Origin: Candidatus Altarchaeales archaeon A3
Lineage (GTDB): Archaea; Altiarchaeota; Altiarchaeia; Altiarchaeales; Altiarchaeaceae
Direction: 5' to 3'
Length of the DNA: 12,301 nt
NCBI GenBank assembly: GCA_002083985.1
Contig: MTER01000022.1
Span: 1 to 12,301 of the forward strand
Shown: one piece after another, positions 1 to 6,024 of the stretch
Position numbering within the stretch: the stretch's first letter is position 1
How the letters are laid out: each line of letters begins with the position of its first letter
Position numbers and translations under genes: made by a program
Notes under the pieces: generated by a model
The model's input: the letters and a program-made list of their open reading frames with translations, nothing else
Told to the model about the DNA's origin: nothing
Databases searched by the model: none

Positions 1-6
1 ACCACT

Positions 7-408
7 ATGAAAACCCACGAAGAAGTAAAAAACTGGTTAAAAAAGGCAATGAATGATTATAAGACAGCCAGAAACCTTTTAAGTTTTCCCCAGGAAGAAA
101 TTATAACCGACACTATGTGCTTTCATTGTCAGCAATTTGTAGAAAAAAGTTCTAAAGCTTTTTTTATATTTAAAAATGTAGAGTTTAAAAGAACACATAA
201 TTTAGAATACCTCATAAAATTATGTTCAGATTTAGATCCGGATTTTGAATTTCTATCTGAGAAAACTACAACACTTACTGATTATGCGGTTAAAATTAGG
301 CATCCTGATGAATTTTATATTCCCTCTGTTGAAGAAGCAAAAGAATGCTTTGAGATTGCTTTAAAAGTTAAGGGCTTTATATACAACAAACTGAATTTAT
401 CGTATTGA
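7..408 (+). CDS. HEPN domain protein (COG2250-like)
   Basis: A 133-residue all-helical protein that matches the HEPN family pattern: an N-terminal W-x3-A-x2-DY-x2-A helix (residues 10-21), the diagnostic FHCQQFVEKSSKA stretch (39-51), a TH pair (63-64) and YAVKIRHP (93-100), which corresponds to the usual Y-x4-RYP. HEPN proteins are normally encoded beside a minimal nucleotidyltransferase (MNT) and act in toxin-antitoxin or nucleotide-modification modules. Such a partner would lie upstream of the window and is not visible. The R-x4-6-H RNase motif of toxic HEPN proteins is not apparent, so ribonuclease activity should not be assumed. The ATG at 7 gives a full-length domain. A run of nine T residues directly after the stop suggests the transcript ends here. 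Family assignment is firm; biological role is unknown. Confidence 0.85.
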   Translation: MKTHEEVKNWLKKAMNDYKTARNLLSFPQEEIITDTMCFHCQQFVEKSSKAFFIFKNVEFKRTHNLEYLIKLCSDLDPDFEFLSEKTTTLTDYAVKIRHPDEFYIPSVEEAKECFEIALKVKGFIYNKLNLSY

Positions 409-434
409 TTTTTTTTTCATTCCTTTTTTCTTTT
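409..434 (+). terminator. Oligo-T terminator after the HEPN gene
   Basis: Nine consecutive T residues (409-417) follow immediately after the HEPN stop codon, with further T runs at 424-429 and 431-434. Oligo-T tracts on the coding strand without an obligatory hairpin are the known intrinsic terminators of archaeal RNA polymerase. The placement between the HEPN stop and the ubiX promoter fits termination, but this is inferred from sequence only. Confidence 0.5.
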
Positions 435-449
435 GGACAAAACAATTCC

Positions 450-466
450 TTAAATAGATTAAATAA
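450..466 (+). promoter_or_regulatory. Putative TATA box of the ubiX-HAD unit
   Basis: The AT-rich sequence TTAAATAGATTAAATAA precedes the ubiX ATG (480). Its first half is centred about 26 bases upstream of that ATG, the usual archaeal distance between TATA box and transcription start. No Shine-Dalgarno-like sequence lies before the ATG, so a leaderless transcript is plausible. The background is AT-rich, so chance matches are easy. Confidence 0.4.
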
Positions 467-479
467 CACATCCATCAAA

Positions 480-1058
480 ATGCGTATCGTAGTCGGAATT
501 ACCGGAGCAAGCGGAGCAGTCATTGCCAAACGATTTTTGGAAATTTTAAAAAATTTAAAGATAGAAACAGATTTGCTCATTACTGATGAAGGTAAAGCAG
601 TAATAAAAAATGAAATTGTAAATGAAGCATTAGAAGAAATTGAAAATCTGGCAACAAAAATTTTTAACATAAATGATTTTTCAGCAGATATTGCAAGCGG
701 TTCTAATTGTCATGGGAAAAACAAAAGAGAGGCAATAGTTATAATTCCCTGTTCAATGAATACTGTTGCAAAAATTGCCAGCGGAATTTCAGATAATTTA
801 ATTTTAAGAGTATGCGATGTTATGCTTAAAGAAAACAAAAAGGTAATTGTTGTTCCGAGGGAATGCCCTCTTAATTATAATCATCTGGAAAATTTGTTAA
901 AATTAAAGCGTCTGAATGTAATTATTATTCCGCCTGTGCTGACATTTTATCATGAGCCAAAAACAATAAAAGATATGGTTGATTTTGTAATTGGAAAAAT
1001 TTTGGATAATTTGGATATCAAACATAATTTAATCAAAAGATGGAAAAATTTTAAATGA
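480..1058 (+). CDS. ubiX: Flavin prenyltransferase UbiX-like
   Basis: A 192-residue protein with all the hallmarks of UbiX/Pad1, which joins a dimethylallyl group to reduced FMN to make the prenylated flavin used by UbiD-type decarboxylases. Visible motifs are the N-terminal FMN/phosphate loop VGITGASGAVIAKR (residues 5-18), PCSMNTVAKIASGISDNLILR (90-110), the basic/acidic stretch VVPRECPL (124-131), HLENLLKL (135-142) and the C-terminal PPVLTFYHEPKTIKDMVDF (151-169). Length equals the family norm. The reading frame stays open back to a TTG at 405, but homology starts at the ATG at 480, so that start is chosen. The stop overlaps the start of the following HAD gene (ATGA), indicating co-transcription and translational coupling. 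No UbiD partner is present in this window. Family identity is very likely. Confidence 0.93.
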   Translation: MRIVVGITGASGAVIAKRFLEILKNLKIETDLLITDEGKAVIKNEIVNEALEEIENLATKIFNINDFSADIASGSNCHGKNKREAIVIIPCSMNTVAKIASGISDNLILRVCDVMLKENKKVIVVPRECPLNYNHLENLLKLKRLNVIIIPPVLTFYHEPKTIKDMVDFVIGKILDNLDIKHNLIKRWKNFK

Positions 1059-1705
1059 AAACCTACATAATTGACTTTCATGGCACAATAGTGAAGGGCT
1101 ACGATCTGGAATACAAATTTTATCAGGAAATTTTTGCAAACAAAAGCGTAAAGATAAAGGCGGAATTATTCCTGCGTCTGGCTGATATGTATATTCACAA
1201 AAAAAAAGACGATTTAAGTGAAATTTATAATGTTTTTGAGGACTGCCTTAATGCCTTAAATTTAAAAGAAGACGAGGTTGAAAAATGTATGAATAAGTCA
1301 GCAGGTAAATTTTCCGTCCCGGAAGATGTTAGTTATACATTAAAAAATTTAGAAAATAAAATTATCATAAGCAGGGGGATTGAAAATTTAATAAAAATTG
1401 CCTTAAAGGACTATGACATTAATGTCTATGGAAATTTACTTGAAAGAAGCAAAAACAGATGGAAAATAAGAAGAGACATAATGACTGCAAACGATAAATT
1501 AATGAAATTGAAGGAAATTTGTAAAAAAGAGAACTGCGGAAAATTAATTGTGCTCGGCAACGGAAACAGTGATATTGAAATTTTAAAATACGCTGATGTT
1601 CCTGTTGTAACCAGCAATGCACCAAAACAAATAAAAAAATTAGTCATTGAAAAAAACGGACTGATTTTGAAAAAAGGAAAATTTTATGAAATGCTGGATT
1701 TATAA
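1055..1705 (+). CDS. HAD-superfamily protein with atypical catalytic motifs
   Basis: A 216-residue protein with the HAD hydrolase layout: motif I near the N terminus (IIDFHGTIV, nucleophile Asp7), a helical cap region (about 20-100), motif II as IIIS (Ser106), a candidate motif III lysine near 148 (TANDKLMKLK) and motif IV LGNGNSDIEILKYAD (167-181). Two expected acidic residues are replaced: the second Asp of the DxD motif is His9, and the usual GDG of motif IV reads GNG (Asn169). Asp173 remains. In classical HAD phosphatases the Asp at the His9 position is the general acid/base, so ordinary phosphatase activity may be weak or altered. The gene starts within the ubiX stop codon (ATGA overlap), implying a linked function. 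Acting on a prenyl phosphate that feeds UbiX is one idea, but it is inference. It is convergent with the CPBP protease gene, five bases away. Confidence 0.82.
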   Translation: MKTYIIDFHGTIVKGYDLEYKFYQEIFANKSVKIKAELFLRLADMYIHKKKDDLSEIYNVFEDCLNALNLKEDEVEKCMNKSAGKFSVPEDVSYTLKNLENKIIISRGIENLIKIALKDYDINVYGNLLERSKNRWKIRRDIMTANDKLMKLKEICKKENCGKLIVLGNGNSDIEILKYADVPVVTSNAPKQIKKLVIEKNGLILKKGKFYEMLDL

Positions 1706-1710
1706 TAAAT

Positions 1711-2631
1711 TTATAACCCAAAGAAGCATAGCATCAACATCTGAATAGTATTATAAGTTGAATGAACAATGATTGCTGTTGTTGTATTTGTAAATTTTCT
1801 CACATAGCCCAAAATAATACCTATTGTAAATATAAGAAAAAGCATCCATAACGCAGGATACTGTACATGAAGGAATGTAAAAAGCAATGCGGTCAATATA
1901 ATTCCAAATTTCGGTTGTAATGCTCCTCTGAATAAAATTTCCTCGCAAATTCCGGCAGACAAGCCAATAATAAACGCATTTTGAATGCTTATTAAATTTT
2001 TGAGCCAGTCAATATTCTCTTCCTCAAGCCCGAAATGCTGGAAAATTAAAGAGAAAACTATAACTACGCCTATAAGTCCGATACCAGCACTAAATCCGAA
2101 TAAGATATTGGAAAAAGTTGGCTTTTGGACGCCTAAACCATTCAATGTCTCCTTTAAATTTCTCCGTGTTAAATATCCGTAACCGAATATTGCAATTGCC
2201 AAATAAAAAAGTTCATTGATAACTACATCAAGTATATTTAATTGCGTATTAATTTCTGTTTTGAACAGACCTTGTCCGGTTTCGCTCATCCACAAGAAAG
2301 AAATAACCGCTACAAAAAGAATGCAGAAAAATAGCAGAATTGCAAAGTAATGACGGGGATTTTTGGACTCAATGTTCAGGTGCAAGATTTTTATTATCAT
2401 TTCTCTAAATTTTTTATGCAACAACAATAAAATCAGAAAACTTGCGAGGATAAATAAAACTGAAATAAATAGTGAAGTGAATAAAACAAATATTCCGCTT
2501 AAAAAAAAAGTAAGGAAGCACAGAAAGGTAAGAATGCGATTAAATATCCAAAAAAATTGAGCTTTAAGTTTATTTAAAGCAATTATTAAAATTAAAAAAG
2601 GAAAAAAAATTAAATAAATAAAAAGGTCCAT
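1711..2631 (-). CDS. CPBP family intramembrane metalloprotease (CAAX/Abi type)
   Basis: A 306-residue, very hydrophobic protein with roughly eight predicted membrane-spanning stretches. The C-terminal half carries the three CPBP (Rce1/Abi) motifs: EEILFRG (residues 230-236), FTFLH (251-255) and HSTYN (290-294). These Glu and His residues form the active site of the family, which includes type II CAAX prenyl endopeptidases and bacteriocin-immunity or phage-abortive relatives. The substrate cannot be predicted. A GTG directly before the ATG could add one residue (to 2634); the ATG at 2631 is preferred. The upstream minus-strand gene for a small membrane protein ends about 40 bases away, so the two may share a transcript. 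Family assignment is strong. Confidence 0.9.
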   Translation of the reverse strand: MDLFIYLIFFPFLILIIALNKLKAQFFWIFNRILTFLCFLTFFLSGIFVLFTSLFISVLFILASFLILLLLHKKFREMIIKILHLNIESKNPRHYFAILLFFCILFVAVISFLWMSETGQGLFKTEINTQLNILDVVINELFYLAIAIFGYGYLTRRNLKETLNGLGVQKPTFSNILFGFSAGIGLIGVVIVFSLIFQHFGLEEENIDWLKNLISIQNAFIIGLSAGICEEILFRGALQPKFGIILTALLFTFLHVQYPALWMLFLIFTIGIILGYVRKFTNTTTAIIVHSTYNTIQMLMLCFFGL

Positions 2632-2673
2632 CACAAATTTAAAGTCATATATTCATACTTGCTTTCGTATGTC

Positions 2674-2958
2674 TTATGCGTACAATGCAAAGACAATTCC
2701 TAACAAAACCAGACCAATTGCTACAACTGCTACTCCCAATACAATTCCTTTAATCAATAAATCCACAAATCCTGCATATAACATTACCAGTGCAGCAAAA
2801 ATCACGATACCTGCAACAACCATTCCAACTCCGTATAATTTTTCCTTACTACATCCTCCTTTCTCTTCTGATTCTTCACACTTACAGGTATCTTCTTTCG
2901 TATCTGTTGTTTCCCCATCAACCTTTTCCTCTTTTACATTTTTTGTTTCTTCTGCCAT
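2674..2958 (-). CDS. Small two-helix membrane protein, acidic Cys-containing N terminus
   Basis: A 94-residue protein of unknown family. Residues 1-40 are very hydrophilic and rich in Glu, Lys, Asp and Thr, with three cysteines (25, 27, 36) in a CKC...GGC arrangement. Residues 41-64 and 69-91 are hydrophobic helices joined by a tight loop, giving a hairpin in the membrane. The split between a charged, low-complexity tail and clean hydrophobic segments, a proper ATG and a nearby TATA-like sequence support a real gene over the opposite-strand reading, which is only Ser/Thr/Pro low complexity. The cysteines could bind metal or form disulfides, but nothing proves this. It lies upstream of the CPBP protease on the same strand and could be its partner or substrate; that is speculation. 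Confidence 0.7.
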   Translation of the reverse strand: MAEETKNVKEEKVDGETTDTKEDTCKCEESEEKGGCSKEKLYGVGMVVAGIVIFAALVMLYAGFVDLLIKGIVLGVAVVAIGLVLLGIVFALYA

Positions 2959-2973
2959 TTTAAAAATTTTATT

Positions 2974-2984
2974 TTTATAAATAT
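2974..2984 (-). promoter_or_regulatory. Putative TATA box of the small membrane protein gene
   Basis: On the minus strand ATATTTATAAA lies about 20 bases upstream of the ATG at 2958. The spacing is slightly short for a leaderless transcript starting exactly at the ATG. It sits between the start codon and the duplicated hairpin at 2991-3050, so the hairpins would lie just upstream of the TATA box, where archaeal regulators often bind. Confidence 0.3.
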
Positions 2985-2990
2985 GAGAGT

Positions 2991-3050
2991 GTCACAAAAA
3001 TCTTATGGATTTTTGAAATAGTCAAAAATGCTTAAAGCATTTTTGATATA
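2991..3050. repeat. Tandem duplication of a 30-base hairpin unit
   Basis: Two adjacent 30-base units (2991-3020 and 3021-3050) share the pattern GTCA-hairpin-GAAATA or GATATA. Unit 1 contains the perfect inverted repeat CAAAAATC (2995-3002) / GATTTTTG (3008-3015). Unit 2 contains TCAAAAATGCT (3022-3032) / AGCATTTTTGA (3036-3046), eleven paired bases around a three-base loop. The outer stem CAAAAAT/ATTTTTG is conserved while the inner bases differ but still pair. The pair lies between divergent genes, so it could be an operator for one or both, a structured 5' leader, or a small repeat family. Confidence 0.6.
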
Positions 3051-3171
3051 GCGAAATTATTTTAAATTTTAATGTTTATTAATTATGAAAGATATATTAA
3101 ATTTTAAATATATAAATAAATTTTATGAATGTTTTGAATATTTAATTTGAGTAATAATTGTTAAATATTTT

Positions 3172-3190
3172 CTATTTAAATTTAAAAATA
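3172..3190 (+). promoter_or_regulatory. Putative TATA region of fen
   Basis: The sequence ATTTAAATTTAAAAAT is centred about 26 bases before the ATG at 3206. No Shine-Dalgarno-like purine run precedes the ATG. The whole intergenic stretch 3060-3200 is extremely AT-rich, so the exact element cannot be fixed. Confidence 0.3.
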
Positions 3191-3205
3191 AATTTTGTCC
3201 ATAAA

Positions 3206-4174
3206 ATGGGTGTTGATTTAAGAGACATAGTTACGGCAAAGACAATAGAAATTTCGGAATTGAGGAACAAACTGCTCGCAATTGATGCGTTCAATGCAAT
3301 TTATCAGTTTTTATCTGCCCTAAGACAGAGTGATGGCACATCTTTAAAGGACTCTCATGACAATATAACATCTCATTTATCCGGACTTTTTTACAGAACA
3401 ATAAAACTGATGAAATTCGGAATAAAGCCAATATATGTATTTGACGGAAAGCCGGTTGATTTAAAATTTAAAACATTGGAGAAAAGAAGCAGTGCAAAGG
3501 AAGCGGCAAAAGAGAAATGGAAAGAAGCGATAGAAGATGGCAATATGGAAGATGCAAGAAAATTTGCGAAAAGAACATCAACACTGACTGGAGAGATGGT
3601 TACAGAATCAAAAAATTTACTGACTGCAATGGGAATTCCCTGCGTTCAGGCAGTTAATGACGGAGAGGCACTATGTGCACATATCTGTAAAAAAGGAGAT
3701 GTTTATGCGGTTGCAACACAGGATTATGATGCACTGCTATTCGGCGCTCCGAAGACATTAAGAAATTTAACATTTACAGGGGACAAGGAATTAGAGATGC
3801 TAAATTTGGCAGATGTGCTTAAAAATTTGGAAATTAGCAGAGAACAATTAATAGATATCGGAATTTTGGTTGGAACCGACTTTAATGACGGGGTTAATGG
3901 AATCGGGCCGAAAACAGCACTTAAAATAGTAAAAAGCGGGAAATTTCCAATGGAAAAATTTAACTTTGATGTCCAGGATATAAGAAAAATTTTTACAAAT
4001 CCGAATGTAAGCGATGAGTACAATATTGAATTTACTGACTACAATGAGGATGAAATTTTTAAAATTTTGTGCGACGAACACGACTTTTCGCGGGAAAGAG
4101 CAAAGAATGGAATAGAGGAATTAAGAAAGGCAAAAGAAGAGTCAAGACAGAAGGGACTGAATGCGTGGTTTTAG
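3206..4174 (+). CDS. fen: Flap endonuclease 1 (FEN1/XPG family)
   Basis: A 322-residue structure-specific nuclease that removes 5' flaps during Okazaki-fragment maturation and repair. It has the canonical MGV start, the N-nuclease domain with AIDAFNAIYQFL (Asp27) and YVFDGKPVDLK (Asp80), the I-nuclease domain with NDGEALCA (Asp152, Glu154), ATQDYDALLFG (Asp173, Asp175) and VGTDFNDGVNGIGPKTA (Asp225 plus helix-hairpin-helix). It ends with QKGLNAWF, a consensus PCNA-interacting peptide. Six of the seven metal-binding acids are unchanged; the first Glu of the usual SEGEA/SEAEA is Asp152. The frame is open upstream to 3158, but the conserved Gly2 shows the real start is 3206. Length fits archaeal FEN1, and the gene stands alone. 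Confidence 0.96.
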   Translation: MGVDLRDIVTAKTIEISELRNKLLAIDAFNAIYQFLSALRQSDGTSLKDSHDNITSHLSGLFYRTIKLMKFGIKPIYVFDGKPVDLKFKTLEKRSSAKEAAKEKWKEAIEDGNMEDARKFAKRTSTLTGEMVTESKNLLTAMGIPCVQAVNDGEALCAHICKKGDVYAVATQDYDALLFGAPKTLRNLTFTGDKELEMLNLADVLKNLEISREQLIDIGILVGTDFNDGVNGIGPKTALKIVKSGKFPMEKFNFDVQDIRKIFTNPNVSDEYNIEFTDYNEDEIFKILCDEHDFSRERAKNGIEELRKAKEESRQKGLNAWF

Positions 4175-4193
4175 TAAAATTTTAACTTAAAAA

Positions 4194-4205
4194 TTTAATT
4201 ATAAT
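4194..4205 (+). promoter_or_regulatory. Putative TATA box of the toxin-antitoxin-like operon
   Basis: TTTAATTATAAT is centred about 26 bases upstream of the ATG at 4226. The preceding AAATTTT...AAAATTT inverted repeat (about 4178-4197) could be an autoregulatory site for the XRE protein, but it is low-complexity and may be coincidence. Confidence 0.35.
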
Positions 4206-4225
4206 CAATAAAGGATGAGACAAAA

Positions 4226-5326
4226 ATGAAAGAAAAGAAAAATTTTAAGATTAAATTAGTTCCGGATGTGTTAAAGGCACTTCGGGAAACATCAGGATAT
4301 TCTATTGACGAAGTAGCAAAAAAACTTAAAACAAGTGAGGAAAAAGTCAAAGCAGGAGAAGGGGGAAAATCTTCTGTTACTTTAACACAGATTAAAAAAC
4401 TTGCGGACATGTATGATCGTCCACTTGTAGTATTTTTTTCGGACTCTGTACTTAAACTCCCAGATTTAATTGACTATAGAATTAACCGTGAAAAAAAATT
4501 AACTCCTCAAGTATATTCAGCTGAAAGAAGAGCAAAATATCTTTCCGAGCAAATAAAGGACTTAAGCAATAAAGAAAGTCAAATTCCATCTTTTCCGGAA
4601 AAATTAAGTCCTGAAGAATTAGCAAAGGAGTTTAAAAAATATTTAAGGACTGATAGCACAAAGTTTGAAAAACCGCAAAAAAAATTGACATATTATAAAA
4701 AGATCCTGGAAGACATTTTAACTACAGTTATTATAGAATATCCATTGAAAGCAGATGATGTAAGAGCATTTAGTATATTTTCAGATATTTCCGCAATAGT
4801 TCTAAATGAAGATGATAAACCCTCAATAAAATTGTTTTCTCTTTTTCACGAGGTCTGTCATTTGCTTAAAAGAAATGCAGGAATATGCTCATTAGATATT
4901 GAAGAGGATGATCAAGGAATAGAGACATATTGTAATCAATTTGCTGCTGAATTTTTAATCCCATCAGATGATTTAAAAAATGAAGTTAAAAAATTTATGC
5001 GAATTGATGAAGAAGAAATTAATAAACTTACTGAAACTTATGAGGTAAGTAAACAAACTATGATGATTCGTCTATTGAGATTGGGATACATTGAGAAAGA
5101 AACATATCGCGCATTTAAAGATGAAATAAATGAGAAAAAAATAGAGGTTGTATCGGAGCAAAAGAAATTTGGTCGCAGAAATTGGGATAAAATTTACTTA
5201 AATCGCATAGGGAACTTGTCTCTTCAAGAGGTAAAAAAAGCATACAATAAAGAAAATATCACTTTTTATGAAGCTTCGGATATTTTGGATTTAAAAACAA
5301 AATATACTGAAAGATTTATAACATAA
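4226..5326 (+). CDS. XRE-HTH / ImmA-IrrE metalloprotease fusion, antitoxin-like
   Basis: A 366-residue two-domain protein. Residues about 12-72 form an XRE-type helix-turn-helix (SGYSIDEVAKKLKTSEEKV, then TLTQIKKLADMYDRPLVVFF). Residues about 160-300 form the ImmA/IrrE (COG2856) zinc peptidase, with FHEVCHLL giving the HExxH site (His208, Glu209, His212) and ETYCNQFAAEFLIP (233-246) supplying the downstream Glu region. The segment 262-289 (EEINKLTETYEVSKQTMMIRLLRLG) and a C-terminal tail about 328-360 are typical of the long fusion form. Such proteins act as repressors and antitoxins, or as proteases cleaving repressors. Only eight bases separate its stop from the next gene, a PIN-like nuclease, supporting a two-gene type II toxin-antitoxin operon. 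The role is inferred from family context. Confidence 0.9.
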   Translation: MKEKKNFKIKLVPDVLKALRETSGYSIDEVAKKLKTSEEKVKAGEGGKSSVTLTQIKKLADMYDRPLVVFFSDSVLKLPDLIDYRINREKKLTPQVYSAERRAKYLSEQIKDLSNKESQIPSFPEKLSPEELAKEFKKYLRTDSTKFEKPQKKLTYYKKILEDILTTVIIEYPLKADDVRAFSIFSDISAIVLNEDDKPSIKLFSLFHEVCHLLKRNAGICSLDIEEDDQGIETYCNQFAAEFLIPSDDLKNEVKKFMRIDEEEINKLTETYEVSKQTMMIRLLRLGYIEKETYRAFKDEINEKKIEVVSEQKKFGRRNWDKIYLNRIGNLSLQEVKKAYNKENITFYEASDILDLKTKYTERFIT

Positions 5327-5334
5327 TAACAATC

Positions 5335-5844
5335 ATGGAAAAACAAGAAAGATTATTTTATAAAACCATCTATTGTATAGATAGCAATTCACTAATAAAT
5401 ATTACAAGATATCCTGGATACCCGAGAGAACTATTCCCATCCATTTGGAATAAATTAGAAAACATGGTTAATGAAAGCGAGCTTATTTCACAGGTAGAAG
5501 TATTTAGAGAACTAAAAAGAAAAGAGGATAAGATATTGGAATGGTGCAAACAGAATAAAAATATGTTTAAAGATATTAACGAACGCCAAATAAAGGAAGT
5601 TAAAAATGTCAAAACAAAATATAACCCTAATTACTGGGAAATGAAAACAAATGACAAATCAGGTCATTGGGCAGATCCATGGTTAATATCATTAAGTATT
5701 TGTGAGAAAACAAATACAGCAACTATAATTATTGTAACAGATGAAAAGAATGCAGAAAACCATATCCCTTATATTGCAAATTATTTTAATATTCGATGCT
5801 TAAATCTGATAGGTTTCTTTAAAAATATAGGGATTAAATGCTAA
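5335..5844 (+). CDS. DUF4411 PIN-like nuclease, probable toxin
   Basis: A 169-residue protein with the DUF4411 pattern: YCIDSNSLINITRYPGYP (residues 13-30), LFPSIWNKLENMV (33-45), VEVFRELKR (54-62), HWADPWLISLS (111-121), IIVTDEKN (132-139) and a C-terminal IPYIANYFNIRCLNLIGFF. Acidic residues expected in a PIN active site are visible at Asp16, Glu59, Asp114 and Asp136, consistent with a metal-dependent RNase. In known genomes this family is commonly encoded next to an XRE-ImmA/IrrE protein, as here (eight-base gap, same strand), so it is the likely toxin of the pair. No RNA target can be read from sequence. All key residues are present, so it appears intact. Confidence 0.85.
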   Translation: MEKQERLFYKTIYCIDSNSLINITRYPGYPRELFPSIWNKLENMVNESELISQVEVFRELKRKEDKILEWCKQNKNMFKDINERQIKEVKNVKTKYNPNYWEMKTNDKSGHWADPWLISLSICEKTNTATIIIVTDEKNAENHIPYIANYFNIRCLNLIGFFKNIGIKC

Positions 5845-5891
5845 CATAAAATTAATTCGTTTAAAAATTTAGTAAATTAAAGTGAAATAAA

Positions 5892-6002
5892 ATGAAAACA
5901 ATAATCTTGTGCGGAGGGAAAGGAAATCAGTTGAACTTTTCTCTTTTTAAAAAAGAGAAAATACTCCGAAAAGAGAAAAAAGTAAGCATTATAAAAATTT
6001 AA
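5892..6002 (+). pseudogene. Decayed copy of the manC 5' end (36-codon ORF)
   Basis: An ATG at 5892 opens a 36-codon frame whose first 11 residues, MKTIILCGGKG, are identical to the start of ManC at 6025. Over the first 34 bases there are four differences, all at third codon positions and silent. Homology fades at codons 12-14 (NQL versus TRL, losing the catalytic Arg) and then the sequence turns into a T/A-rich palindrome. This looks like the stub of a second sugar-phosphate nucleotidyltransferase gene or an old partial duplication. It could also be translated as a leader peptide, though nothing shows that. The manC TATA-like box falls in its last codons. Confidence 0.6.
5937..5980 (+). repeat. 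Palindrome with duplicated right arm in the manC leader
   Basis: TTTTCTCTTTTT (5937-5948) is followed after one base by its exact complement AAAAAGAGAAAA (5950-5961). A second copy of the right arm, AAAAGAGAAAA, follows at about 5970-5980. The left arm could therefore pair with either right arm in an RNA, but not both at once. The element sits between the manC-like stub and the manC promoter region. Confidence 0.5.
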
Positions 6003-6004
6003 AA
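5989..6004 (+). promoter_or_regulatory. Putative TATA box of manC
   Basis: TTATAAAAATTTAAAA is centred about 28 bases upstream of the manC ATG at 6025 and is a good archaeal TATA-box match. There is no Shine-Dalgarno-like sequence before the ATG, so a leaderless or nearly leaderless transcript is likely. If transcription starts here, the upstream palindrome would not be in the main mRNA. Confidence 0.45.
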
Positions 6005-6024
6005 ATTAGATTAATAAATTTCAG

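Noticed and set aside
405..479. Extension of UbiX to a TTG at 405
   Set aside because: The added 25 residues are unlike any UbiX, are encoded by the T-rich terminator and promoter region, and the family's conserved start is at 480.
2669..2980. Plus-strand 103-codon frame opposite the small membrane protein
   Set aside because: Its product is Ser/Thr/Pro/Ile low complexity, as expected from the antisense of an acidic and hydrophobic gene.
3158..3205. Longer FEN1 start at 3158
   Set aside because: FEN1 begins with a conserved MG(V/I) whose Gly2 sits at the active site; the extension is AT-rich upstream sequence.
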